DNA of 64,000 nt from Halomicrobium sp. LC1Hm. Lineage in GTDB: Archaea; Halobacteriota; Halobacteria; Halobacteriales; Haloarculaceae. The translations under genes and the position numbers were made by a program. Shown in pieces: positions 34,139 through 43,199 of the stretch (its first letter is position 1; each line of letters starts with the position of its first letter). The notes under the pieces were generated by a model. The model was not told the origin of the DNA. It saw only the letters and a program-made list of their open reading frames with translations, and searched no databases. The stretch is taken from contig NZ_CP044129.1 of NCBI RefSeq assembly GCF_009617995.1, positions 2,108,001-2,172,000 of the forward strand, written 5' to 3'.

Positions 34139-36562
34139 CTACGGGCGGTCCCAGAAGCGGTCGAGCTGGTCGGCCAGGAACTCCGGGGTCAGCTGCGTGA
34201 ACTCCTCGCGTTCGTTCTCCGGCAGGAACTCGTAGACGGAGTGGCGTGCCTCGGGACAGTAGCGCCGGCCGACGAACGCCCGGACGCCGACCTCCTCGGC
34301 CCCGCGGATCACCCGTCCGATGGCCTGGCGGGCGCGCCGGACCGCGGGCACGGTCAGGGCGTACTCGAAGGCCACGTCGTCGCCGAAGGCGTCGCCGTAG
34401 GCCCGCTTGACACCCCGGACCCGCGGCGAGCCGATGTTGACCAGTGGGATGCCGACGACGGCACAGGTCGAGAGCTTCTCGCCGTCGTAGTCGACCCCCT
34501 CGGTGAGCGTGCCCCGTGCGCTGGTGACGAGCACCTTGCCCGGCCCGTCGTAGAAGCGCTGCTTGAGGCGGTTCGTCGCGTCGTTGCTGGACGACTCGTC
34601 GACGAGGACCGGCTTGTCGACGGCGTCGTCGAGGTACGCGCCGGCCCACGCGGCCTCCCGGTAGTTCGGCATCGCCACGAGGACGTTGCCCGGCGAGCGC
34701 GCCAGGGCTCGCAAGGCGTGAGCGTACTCGTCGCGGGTCGGGTTCCAGGCATCGCCAAGCGGTCGCATCGACGCGGGCTCGCCGCGGTTGCGGGCCGTGA
34801 AGGGACGACAATCCACGAGATACGACGCGCGATTGTCCGGGGGAAAGGTCAGCCCGTAGGTCGCGGCCTTGACGAAGCGAGGGTCCCGGTCCGGGCCGCC
34901 GTCACGGAGGAAAGAGAGCCCGGAGACGTGCTGAAACACGTCCAGCGGTTCGAGCGTCGCACTCATCAGGACGCCCCCGCCCAGGTCGTCGAAGACGTTG
35001 CGAAGCGCCGTCGAGGGCATGCAGTTGTAACACAGCAGCCCGGCGGTGTACGCGACTTCGTAGTCGGCGTCGACGTGGCGCTCGTCGGCGGGTGCGTGTT
35101 CCAGTTCGATCTCGCGGAGGAAGCCGGCGTGGTCGCGCTCCCACCACTGGCCCGCGATCGTCCCGACGGCCGCACAGACCGGCGTCCGTGCGAGCCCCAG
35201 CGTGTCGATGGCCTCTTCGACCGCCGCGCCGATCTTCGGGAGCGAGCGCCACAGACCGCCGTCGTACCCCTCGCGCTGGGCCCACTCGGTCAGGGCGTCC
35301 GGTTCGACGGTCTCCGGATCTCGCAGCGGAATCTCGTGGTCGCGCTGGGGGAGCTGGTCGGGGTCGGTGCGCCACCCCTCGAACTCGCCGTCGAGGTAGG
35401 ACCGAACCCGGTCGTCGAGCCAGTCGAGCACGTCGTCGTAGAACTGCTGGGCCTGCTCGACGGCCGCCAGCGGGACCTCGCGTGCGGCGAGCACCTCCTC
35501 GACTTGCTGTCGGTGGTCGTCGGTCTGGCGAGCCCGCTGGAGCAGGAAGTTGAGGTCGTTGCTGGCCTGTGTGAGCGTCTGTCTCCCGACGCGATCCGAG
35601 AGCAGGTCCCGGACGCGCTCTTCGAGCCGGTGGGCCTCGTCGACGACCACGAACGTGTCCTCGTCGAGGATCGAGGCGAGCAGCGGACGGGTCTGTGGGT
35701 CGAACAGGTGGTTGTAGTTGCCGATCACCACGTCGGCAGCCTCCAGCAGGACGCTCATCGCGCGGTGTGGACAGGTCCCGTACTCCACCGACGCGGGGAG
35801 GTACTCCTCGGCCGTGACGACGCTGTGTTCCCCGACGCCGAAGTCGATCGGCGAGCCGGTGTTGCGGGCGTACCAGTCGGCCTCGAACGGACAGTACAGC
35901 GGCGGGTCGTCGCTCTCGGCGATCTCATCGGGCGCGGCGGGCTGGCTGGGGCGGTACGGGGAGTCGGCACCGGCGGTCCCCAGGGTGCCCTCGCCGAGGC
36001 GCTGCTGGTCGCTGGCGTCCGGTCGGGCCGCCGCCGCGAGGTCGCTGGCGATCTGTGGGTCCCACCACTGCTCGTCGTCACCCAGTTCCGCCTCGATGGC
36101 GGCGCTGGCCGGCGCGTGGTCGGTGCCGTCGCCCTCGGCCTCGACGAGCCGTGCCGTGTTCTCGCGCAGGTCTTCACAGCGGTCGTGGACGGAGCTGTCC
36201 TCGGGGAAGACACCTTCGCGCCCGTACGGACAGAGGTCGCGCTTGCCGACCAGCGAGATGCCACGCAGTGGCTCGTCCAGTCCGGCGTTCATCGCGCGCA
36301 GGTCGGTGACGAACTGCTGGAGTTGCTGTTTGACCGGCGTCACGACGACGATCCGCTCGTAGTGGCCGGCGTCGAGCAGGTGTGCGCCGGCCGTCAGGGC
36401 CGCCATCGTCTTGCCGGTGCCACAGGGGCCCTCCATCGCGAGGTAGCCCCGCGCCTGGCCGGCCTCGATCGCGCGCTCGATGGCGTCGCCCTGGTTCGCG
36501 TACGGCTCGTCGAACGCGAAGTACTCCTCCCAGCCACGCTCGTCGGCCGCCGAGTCTCCCAT
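34139..36562 (-). CDS. XPD/Rad3-type DNA helicase with iron-sulfur cluster
   Basis: Superfamily 2, 5'-3' helicase of 807 residues. Walker A GPCGTGKTM, the DEAH box VVDEAHRLEE, and motif VI QAIGRVIRG are present. Four Cys (DLCPYG, HDRCEDL, LYCPFE and TCPHRA) between motifs Ia and II match the 4Fe-4S domain of XPD, with a long acidic insert between the second and third. In archaea it is linked to DNA repair. The start at 36562 fits a short leader. It runs opposite to the histidine kinase gene. Confidence 0.87.
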   Translation of the reverse strand: MGDSAADERGWEEYFAFDEPYANQGDAIERAIEAGQARGYLAMEGPCGTGKTMAALTAGAHLLDAGHYERIVVVTPVKQQLQQFVTDLRAMNAGLDEPLRGISLVGKRDLCPYGREGVFPEDSSVHDRCEDLRENTARLVEAEGDGTDHAPASAAIEAELGDDEQWWDPQIASDLAAAARPDASDQQRLGEGTLGTAGADSPYRPSQPAAPDEIAESDDPPLYCPFEADWYARNTGSPIDFGVGEHSVVTAEEYLPASVEYGTCPHRAMSVLLEAADVVIGNYNHLFDPQTRPLLASILDEDTFVVVDEAHRLEERVRDLLSDRVGRQTLTQASNDLNFLLQRARQTDDHRQQVEEVLAAREVPLAAVEQAQQFYDDVLDWLDDRVRSYLDGEFEGWRTDPDQLPQRDHEIPLRDPETVEPDALTEWAQREGYDGGLWRSLPKIGAAVEEAIDTLGLARTPVCAAVGTIAGQWWERDHAGFLREIELEHAPADERHVDADYEVAYTAGLLCYNCMPSTALRNVFDDLGGGVLMSATLEPLDVFQHVSGLSFLRDGGPDRDPRFVKAATYGLTFPPDNRASYLVDCRPFTARNRGEPASMRPLGDAWNPTRDEYAHALRALARSPGNVLVAMPNYREAAWAGAYLDDAVDKPVLVDESSSNDATNRLKQRFYDGPGKVLVTSARGTLTEGVDYDGEKLSTCAVVGIPLVNIGSPRVRGVKRAYGDAFGDDVAFEYALTVPAVRRARQAIGRVIRGAEEVGVRAFVGRRYCPEARHSVYEFLPENEREEFTQLTPEFLADQLDRFWDRP

Positions 36563-36725
36563 TACACCGGCCTTCGTCGTCCCTCCGTTTGAACGTCCGG
36601 ATCTTCCCGCGCCGACGAGGACCTGTCAGTTTCGCTCGTGTGACAGATTTCCAGTAGTACACGAATCTTTATACTGTTGCAAGGACGCTACGGTAGTACT
36701 TAGGCAAGCGAGGGTGACAAAAAGA

Positions 36726-38924
36726 ATGGGACAGCAGCGAGCCGGGGGAGGGGAGAACGGAGACGCCGTCGACGGACGGATCGACGTGCTGTGTATCGGG
36801 GACAGATCGTCGTCCGGAGCGATCAGCGAAGCGGCCGCAGACGCCGACGCCCCGATCTCGGTCGCGTGGACGACCGACCGTCGACGGATCCGGACGGTCG
36901 CCGAAGCCAGAACCATCGACTGCGTCGTGATCGACGGCTCGCTGAGCGAGCACACCCACGAACAGGTGCGCCAGATCGAGACGTTACCCGTCGTCCTCTA
37001 CACCGAGACGGACCCGGCGAACGTGTCCGACAAACTGCTCGACGTCGTCGACACGCTGGTCGACAGGGGCGACCCGGACGACACCGCCCCGTTCCTGATC
37101 GAGAAGGTCGTCGGACTCGTCAGCGAGCGAGAAGAGAAGAGCGAGTACGCGCTGGCACAGGCGCTCGCGCGGGTCGACGACGACGCCGCCTGCGAGGGGT
37201 ACCAGTTCCTCGTCGAGCCCGACGGAACGATCTGCTGGGCCAGCGAACCGTTCGAGGCGGTCTTCCCCCTCGACGCCGCGGCGGACTCGGGTGGCTTCTA
37301 CGAGCGGCTCGTGGCGTTGCTGGGGGACAGACCGAGCGCCATACGGACCGTGACCAGAGCCCAGCGAGGGGTCGACGCGACCAGCGAGACCGTCGTGGAA
37401 GTGCCGGCAGACGACGAGACGCGCCACTTCAGCCACTCGGCACACGAGCTACCAGACAGCGTCGGCTCGTTGCGCCTCGAAGTGTTTCGCGACGTGACGC
37501 CACAGGTACAGCGCGAGGCGCGACTGGAGCTGCTGGACCTGCTGGTCGAGCAGGCACAGGACGGGCTCTACACGCTGGACGAGAACGGCGTGATTGACTT
37601 CTGCAACGAGTCGTTCGCCGAGATGCTGGGCTACGAGCGGACCGAGATCATCGGCCGGCACGCCTCGAAGACGCTGGCGGAGGGCGAGCTAGAGAAGGGC
37701 CAGCGGACGCTGCGCCACCTCGAACGCACCGACGAGGAGAGCGCCACCGTCGACATGACCTTCCTCGACCGGGCGGGCACCCGCCTGGAGGTGTCGATCC
37801 ACTACACGCTGTTGCCGTCCGAAGACGGGAGTTACGCCGGGCTGATGGGTGTTGTCCGAGACATCACGGAACGCAAGGAGCGCGAGCGGGCACTGGAACA
37901 GTACCAGACGCTCGTCGAGAGCGCCGGTGATCCGATGTACGTCCTCGACGCCGAGGGCCGGATCGAACTGCTCAACGAACCGATGGCGTCGTTCTTCGGC
38001 CGAGAGAAAGACGCCGTCGTCGGCGAGCGGATCAACGAACTGCTCCCGGAGGCCGGCGGCGAGCGCGGCGACAGGGCACTCAAATCGATTCTCGGCGACG
38101 AGAGTCGTACCTTCGAGAGCTTCGAGAGCTGGCTGGCCGACGCCAACGGGACCCAGCGTCTCTACGAGGTGACCGTCGGCGTGATCGAAGACGACGAGGA
38201 GTTCGTCGGCTCGGTCGGCACGCTCCGGGACATCACCGAACGCGAGCGTCGCCGCGAGGAGCTGGATCTCCTGCGACAGGTCTTCGCTCGCGTGTTGCGA
38301 CACAACCTCCGCTCGGAGCTGTCGATCATCATGGGCAACACCGAGGTCGTGATGGAGGAACTGGAAGGGCCGAGTCGGGAGCTGGCCGAGACGGTGCTGG
38401 AACGGGGCAGACGGCTCGAAGAGACCGCGAGGAAAGCCAGAGCGATCGAGTCGGTGCTCGACAGCGAGGCGGGCCGGACGACCCAGCGCGTCGAGCAGGT
38501 CGTCGACCGCGCCGTCACGGCCGTCGAAGACGAGCACCCCGATGCGGTCATCGAGACCGACGGGTCGCCGTCACTGTCGGTGCGTGCCCACCCGAACCTG
38601 GTCGTCGCCGTCGAGAACCTCGTGGACAACGCCGTCGAGCACGGCGAGACGCTGGCGACGTGTGATGCCCGCGTCGAGGTCGAGAGCGACCGGGACGGCG
38701 TCTCGCTGTCGGTGGTCGACGGCGGACCCGGCCTGCCGGAGTGTGAGTGCAAGGCACTGAACCAGGAGTCAGAGACGCCACTGGAACACGGGAGCGGACT
38801 GGGCCTGTGGCTGGTCAACTGGATCGTCGAGCGCTCCGGCGGGGCGCTGGGCTTCGACCACACCGACGGCCGGACGACCGTGACGATCGAGCTTGACGGC
38901 GATCCCGAGAGCGGCCCCGACTGA
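36726..38924 (+). CDS. PAS-domain sensor histidine kinase with receiver-like N terminus
   Basis: A 732-residue cytoplasmic kinase with no membrane span. Order: a receiver-like domain (about 20-130, phosphoacceptor-like Asp in VVID but no clear Lys), a PAS-like domain (about 155-270), two PAS domains (about 275-390 and 390-510, each ending in DITER), then the dimerisation helix with His526 (RVLRHNLRSEL), and the ATPase domain with ENLVDNAVEHG, DGGPGLP and GSGLGLWLV. It senses an internal signal through the PAS domains. No response regulator is adjacent, as often in haloarchaea. Confidence 0.88.
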   Translation: MGQQRAGGGENGDAVDGRIDVLCIGDRSSSGAISEAAADADAPISVAWTTDRRRIRTVAEARTIDCVVIDGSLSEHTHEQVRQIETLPVVLYTETDPANVSDKLLDVVDTLVDRGDPDDTAPFLIEKVVGLVSEREEKSEYALAQALARVDDDAACEGYQFLVEPDGTICWASEPFEAVFPLDAAADSGGFYERLVALLGDRPSAIRTVTRAQRGVDATSETVVEVPADDETRHFSHSAHELPDSVGSLRLEVFRDVTPQVQREARLELLDLLVEQAQDGLYTLDENGVIDFCNESFAEMLGYERTEIIGRHASKTLAEGELEKGQRTLRHLERTDEESATVDMTFLDRAGTRLEVSIHYTLLPSEDGSYAGLMGVVRDITERKERERALEQYQTLVESAGDPMYVLDAEGRIELLNEPMASFFGREKDAVVGERINELLPEAGGERGDRALKSILGDESRTFESFESWLADANGTQRLYEVTVGVIEDDEEFVGSVGTLRDITERERRREELDLLRQVFARVLRHNLRSELSIIMGNTEVVMEELEGPSRELAETVLERGRRLEETARKARAIESVLDSEAGRTTQRVEQVVDRAVTAVEDEHPDAVIETDGSPSLSVRAHPNLVVAVENLVDNAVEHGETLATCDARVEVESDRDGVSLSVVDGGPGLPECECKALNQESETPLEHGSGLGLWLVNWIVERSGGALGFDHTDGRTTVTIELDGDPESGPD

Positions 38925-38952
38925 CGCCGTTCGGATTAATGCAGCAACACTA

Positions 38953-38979
38953 AGTACAATCGGTATTCTCCATTGTACT
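38953..38979 (+). promoter_or_regulatory. Inverted repeat at the NHL gene promoter
   Basis: Bases 38953-38960 (agtacaat) and 38972-38979 (attgtact) form a perfect 8-base inverted repeat with an 11-base spacer. It lies 8 to 34 bases before the ATG at 38987, over the expected TATA box and start site. This is the position of a repressor operator in archaea. The site is A+T-rich in a G+C-rich setting. Confidence 0.5.
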
Positions 38980-38986
38980 AACACGA

Positions 38987-40978
38987 ATGCCGTTCCGCCA
39001 CCAGGCGACCATCGGCGCGTACGAGACGAGCGGGGACCGGGCGGACGACTCGCCACAGCTGACCACGCCGGTCGGCGTGTGCCAGGACCCACGCGGGAAC
39101 GTGTGGGTCGCGGACACCGCGAACAGTCGGCTCGTCGTCCTCGACAGCGCCCTGGAACAGCGCCTGACGGCCGTCGGCGAACCCGGATCGGAACCGGGAT
39201 CGTTCGAACTGCCCTTTCGGCTCGCCCACCACCCGAGCGATCCGGCGCTGTTCGTGACGGATCTGGCCAACGGCCGGGTTCAGCGGCTGTCCTACGAGTA
39301 CGACGGTCGACGGCCCGAGGTCGTCGCCGTCGACACCTTCCGGCCGGACGACGGGAACCACTTTCACCCCAACGGCATCGCAGTCTACGAGTACGACGAC
39401 GGGCTTCGGGTGTTCGTCGCCGACGAGTTCTATCACGAGGGCGACGATCTCCGTGCGCGGATCGCCGTCTTCGACGACGAGGGGACGCTCGTCGACACGA
39501 TCCGGTCGGTCGACTCCGAGTTCGCCGGTGCGCTCCCGCTGTACTGGCCACAGGGGCTGGCCGTCGACACCGCGGGGAACCTCCTGATCGCGAACACGGG
39601 AGAGGGCGTGTTGCGCCGGACCGGCGCGTTCCCCTCGTACTTCGCGACGGTCCTTCGCTGTGACCGGGCCGGCGCTGGCGTCCCCTTCGAAGAGACGGGG
39701 CTGCCGATCGTCCCGCAGTCGTACGTCACGCCCCGTGGCGTCTCCGTGCTGGGCAGTGGCGACGACGAGCGCGTCGCCGTGCCGGACGTAGGCGGTGGCT
39801 TCGTCCACATGTACGACACGGCGCGGGGGCACACGAGCGAAGTCCCCTCGACGATCGCGCCGAGCTTAGACGACCGGCGGTTCGGGTCGCCGATGCAGGT
39901 CGCCCCCTACGACTCGCCGGACGGCACGGCGACCGACGACACGACCGAGCGGGTCCTGGTCACCGAGGCGATGGACCACACCGTCGCCGCCTACGATCTG
40001 GGGACGATCTCCGAGTCGAAGCGACGGCTGGCCGGCGTCGGCGGCGACCACACCGCGCCCGAGCGACTGGACTTCGCCAGCGCGGCCGTCGGCGTCCCCA
40101 CGATGGGCGGCGAGCGACTGCTCGTCGTCGACGCCGACAACGCTCGGCTCCAGGTGACCGACGCCGACGGCGGCGGACCGCTGGTCCAGCGCCCGCTCTC
40201 GCACAACCGCTTCCCGGTCGGAACGGCGTTCTGGTCGGTCGAGCCCGGCCGGGGGTATCTCTTCGCGGCCGACTACTCGCTGACCTACGACACGGACAAC
40301 GACGAGCCACAGATCGCCGTCTACCGCCTCGACTGTCGCGATGGCGTCCGGATCGATCACGTCACGTCGGCCGCGACCTGGGGCATCTGGGGAAACAACT
40401 GCAAGCTGCCCCGAGGGCTGGCGACGGACGAGATCGACGGCGACCGGACGCGCCTGCTCGCGGTCGACTCCTTCAACGGCCGGCTGCTCCGGTGGACTTT
40501 CGACCGGACGACCGGGGAACTCGCCTACGAGGACGACGCCGGTCGCTTCGGGCACGACCGCGGCGAGTTCTGGAACCCCAGCGACGTGGCCGTCGGCGAG
40601 CGCGCGATCTACGTCACCGACCGGAACAACAACCGGCTCCAGTACCGCGACGACGACGGGTGGCACGTCTACGGCGAGGCCGGCTACGGCACCGACGGCG
40701 ATCGGTTCCTGTTGCCCCAGAGCGTCGCCGCCGCCGACGGATACGTCTTCGTCGTCGATCTGGTCGATCGCGCGATCAAGGCCTACAGCGAGACCGACGC
40801 GGACGACCCGCTGGCGTTCGTCGACGCGATGCAGGCCTTCGGCGGCGACCGCGATCGGGGCGATCTCTGGATGCCGTCCCTGCTGTCGGCCAGCGGGCGC
40901 GAGGACGGGGTCGAGCTGGTCGTCCCCGATTCCGTCCTCGGCGTCGCCTACCGGTACCACTGGACGCCGCCAGCGTGA
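38987..40978 (+). CDS. NHL-repeat beta-propeller protein
   Basis: A 663-residue soluble protein of repeated blades: TPVGVCQDPRGNVWVADTAN, WPQGLAVDTAGNLLIANTGE, LPRGLATDEIDG and NPSDVAVGERAIYVTDRNNN have the NHL pattern of Pro/Gly, hydrophobic strand, Asp-x-x-Asn. About six blades are visible. No signal peptide, so cytoplasmic unless exported otherwise. NHL proteins bind proteins or RNA, or act as lyases; no active-site signature decides. A perfect inverted repeat lies just upstream. Confidence 0.75.
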   Translation: MPFRHQATIGAYETSGDRADDSPQLTTPVGVCQDPRGNVWVADTANSRLVVLDSALEQRLTAVGEPGSEPGSFELPFRLAHHPSDPALFVTDLANGRVQRLSYEYDGRRPEVVAVDTFRPDDGNHFHPNGIAVYEYDDGLRVFVADEFYHEGDDLRARIAVFDDEGTLVDTIRSVDSEFAGALPLYWPQGLAVDTAGNLLIANTGEGVLRRTGAFPSYFATVLRCDRAGAGVPFEETGLPIVPQSYVTPRGVSVLGSGDDERVAVPDVGGGFVHMYDTARGHTSEVPSTIAPSLDDRRFGSPMQVAPYDSPDGTATDDTTERVLVTEAMDHTVAAYDLGTISESKRRLAGVGGDHTAPERLDFASAAVGVPTMGGERLLVVDADNARLQVTDADGGGPLVQRPLSHNRFPVGTAFWSVEPGRGYLFAADYSLTYDTDNDEPQIAVYRLDCRDGVRIDHVTSAATWGIWGNNCKLPRGLATDEIDGDRTRLLAVDSFNGRLLRWTFDRTTGELAYEDDAGRFGHDRGEFWNPSDVAVGERAIYVTDRNNNRLQYRDDDGWHVYGEAGYGTDGDRFLLPQSVAAADGYVFVVDLVDRAIKAYSETDADDPLAFVDAMQAFGGDRDRGDLWMPSLLSASGREDGVELVVPDSVLGVAYRYHWTPPA

Positions 40979-41069
40979 CCTCGCAGACCGCTCGTCGGCG
41001 GGTAACCAACTGCTTCGGGCAGGTAACTGACACGTAACAATCCGGGAGCGGCGTCTCTCTGCCGTCGAG

Positions 41070-41414
41070 ATGGACACTGTGACCGGCAGTCCACCCCTGG
41101 ACGCGCTCGAACCGCCCACCGGCCTGTGGCTGCTGGCACTGGTCTTCTTCGGAATCGGCGATCTCCTCACGACCGGGGTCGGCCTGACGCTTGGCTCCTC
41201 GACCGAGGCGAACCCGGTCGTCGCACTGCTCGTCGAACGGTACGGCGTCGCCGTCTTGCTCCCGATCAAAGTGACGTTCTTCGTCGGGACCTACCTCGTG
41301 TGGCGAGCGTTGCCCCACCCGTACTCGACGACCGTCCCCGCGGCGCTGGCGCTGGTGGGCGTCGTCGTCACCGTCTGGAACACCGGAATACTGCTCGTCG
41401 GAGCGGTCTCGTGA
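41070..41414 (+). CDS. DUF5658-like small membrane protein
   Basis: A 114-residue protein with three or four hydrophobic segments. The stretch GIGDLLTTGVGLTLGSSTEANPVV (Asp-x3-Thr and Glu-x-Asn-Pro) resembles the DUF5658 family, of unknown function. It lies between the NHL gene and the minus-strand CoA-transferase. Confidence 0.65.
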   Translation: MDTVTGSPPLDALEPPTGLWLLALVFFGIGDLLTTGVGLTLGSSTEANPVVALLVERYGVAVLLPIKVTFFVGTYLVWRALPHPYSTTVPAALALVGVVVTVWNTGILLVGAVS

Positions 41415-41444
41415 CGCTGGTGGTCGGCGAGGACGTGACGCCGG

Positions 41445-42662
41445 TCAATCGTCGCTCCCGGCTCGCCGACCGTCTTCGGACTCGCTGCCGGCAGTTTCGA
41501 GTATCTCGTCGCGGTGTTCGTCCAGCAGCGGCGCGCGGCCACGCGGTCGCGGATCGGTCTCGGTCATCTTGATCGGGCTGCCGGCGATCGTCACCTGCTC
41601 GTCGGTGCCGGGCTGGTCGACCGTCGCCAGCATCTCGCGGGCCGTGACGTGTGGGTCCTCGAAGATGTCTGCGGTGTTCTGGACCGGCGCGGCGGGGACG
41701 CGGCCGTCGAGGGCGTCGACGATGGCGCTGGTCTCGCGGTCGCGCGTCCAGTCGGCGATGGCGGCCCGGAGCGTCGCTCGCGCGTCGCGGCGGCTGGCGG
41801 CGTCGGGGTACTCGGCGGCCAGCGCCGGACGGTCCATCGTCTCACAGAGCGTCCGCCAGTGGCCGTCCGAGAAGGCGGCGATCACGACGTAGCCGTCGGC
41901 CGCTTCGAAGGCGTCGTAGGGGAACAGCGTGGGGTGTGAGTTGCCCCGTCGGGTGGGAGCGTGGCCGTCGTAGGAGTACTGGTAGATCGTCCGCTCACAC
42001 AGCGAGAGCATGGCGTCGTACATCGCCGTGTCGACGTACTGTCCCTCGCCGGTGCGCTCGCGGTGGTGGATCGCAGCGAGGATGCCGACGGCGTTCAGCG
42101 CCGCGGTAAAGAGGTCGCCGACGCCGGGGCCGACCTTCGTCGGCGGACCGTCCTCGGGGCCGGTGATCTCCATGACTCCGCCCAGCGCCTGGGCGATGAG
42201 GTCGAACGAGGGCTGGCCCTGGCGGTGCGTCTCGCCGGTCCGCGGGTCACCGAAGCCACGGATCGAGGAGTAGACCAGCGACGGATTGCGCTCGCGGAGC
42301 TGCTCGTAGCCCAGATCGAACCGTTCCATCGTTCCGGCCTTGAAGTTCTCGACGACGACGTCTGCGCGTTCGACCAGCGAGAGGAACGCCTCGCGGTCGG
42401 CCTCGTCGCCGAAGTCCAGTTCCAGCGACCGCTTGCCGCGGTTGACACTCTGGAAGTAGCCGCCGTAGGGCTCGTCGTCGGTTTCGAGGTACGGGGGGTT
42501 CGACCGGATCAGGTCCCCGCCGGGGCGCTCGATCTTTACCACGTCCGCGCCCATGTCCGCGAGCAACATCGTACAGTACGGGCCGGCCAACACCTGTGTC
42601 AGGTCCAGGACCCGAAGGTCCGAGAGGGCACCCATGCGTCGTGGGTCGGTCGGTACGGTCAT
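41445..42662 (-). CDS. mct: Family III CoA-transferase, probable succinyl-CoA:mesaconate CoA-transferase
   Basis: A 405-residue CaiB/BaiF enzyme that moves CoA between acids. It has the family start LRVLDLTQVLAGPYCTMLLADMGADVVKIERPGGD and the catalytic Asp in GPGVGDLFTA. The five other methylaspartate-cycle genes run divergently from it, which points to the transfer of CoA from succinyl-CoA to mesaconate. The general family also acts on oxalate, carnitine and others, so the substrate comes from context. Start ATG 42662; ATG 42635 (MGALSDLRVL) is a possible shorter start. Confidence 0.82.
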   Translation of the reverse strand: MTVPTDPRRMGALSDLRVLDLTQVLAGPYCTMLLADMGADVVKIERPGGDLIRSNPPYLETDDEPYGGYFQSVNRGKRSLELDFGDEADREAFLSLVERADVVVENFKAGTMERFDLGYEQLRERNPSLVYSSIRGFGDPRTGETHRQGQPSFDLIAQALGGVMEITGPEDGPPTKVGPGVGDLFTAALNAVGILAAIHHRERTGEGQYVDTAMYDAMLSLCERTIYQYSYDGHAPTRRGNSHPTLFPYDAFEAADGYVVIAAFSDGHWRTLCETMDRPALAAEYPDAASRRDARATLRAAIADWTRDRETSAIVDALDGRVPAAPVQNTADIFEDPHVTAREMLATVDQPGTDEQVTIAGSPIKMTETDPRPRGRAPLLDEHRDEILETAGSESEDGRRAGSDD

Positions 42663-42756
42663 GAATCTTTGTGATTAATCATTATGAATTCCTTAAGGAC
42701 GCATTATCATGAAAGATCATTACATTTATTGTGGGGAGCCTCGTCTGCACTACCAC
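42663..42756. promoter_or_regulatory. Divergent promoter region between mct and the glutamate mutase genes
   Basis: Ninety-four A+T-rich bases hold two perfect palindromes, tgattaatca (42672-42681) and ccttaagg (42691-42698). A TATA-like acatttattgtg at 42722-42733 lies 24-35 bases before the glmS ATG at 42757. The minus-strand attaatcac over the first palindrome fits the TATA of mct. One regulator could control both directions. Confidence 0.5.
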
Positions 42757-43197
42757 ATGCCCCGGACGGTCATCCTCGGCGTCATCGGCTCCGACGCTCA
42801 CGTCGTCGGTATCACGATTCTCGAACAGGCGCTGTCGGCCGCAGGCTTCGACGTCGTCAATCTCGGCGTCAAGACCTCGCAGGCGGACTTCGTCGACGCG
42901 GCACAGTCACACGACGCCGAGGCGGTACTGGTCTCCTCCCTGTACGGACACGCCCGACAGGACTGTGAGGGCTTTCACGACCGGATCGAGGCCGCCGGCC
43001 TCGACGTCTGTACCTACGTCGGCGGCAACCTCGCAGTCGGTCAGGACGAGTTCGAGCAGACCCGCGAGCGCTTCCGCGAGATGGGTTTCGACCGCGTCTT
43101 CGACGCGGAGACCGACCCACAGGAAGCCATCGCAGCGCTACGCCAGGACCTCCAGCTGACGGCCCGCGAGGCCGAGCGAGCGAGGGTCGACAGCTGA
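42757..43197 (+). CDS. glmS: Glutamate mutase, small B12-binding subunit
   Basis: A 146-residue subunit that holds adenosylcobalamin. The base-off motif GSDAHVVGITILEQAL (Asp-x-His-x2-Gly) and SLYGHARQDCEGF/YVGGNLAVGQ are clear. With GlmE it converts glutamate to 3-methylaspartate, the first special step of the methylaspartate cycle. ATG 42757 (MPRTVILGVIG) is chosen over ATG 42709 because it fits the family N terminus and the TATA box; the longer form would add 16 Cys/His-rich residues. Confidence 0.9.
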   Translation: MPRTVILGVIGSDAHVVGITILEQALSAAGFDVVNLGVKTSQADFVDAAQSHDAEAVLVSSLYGHARQDCEGFHDRIEAAGLDVCTYVGGNLAVGQDEFEQTRERFREMGFDRVFDAETDPQEAIAALRQDLQLTAREAERARVDS

Positions 43198-43199
43198 CC

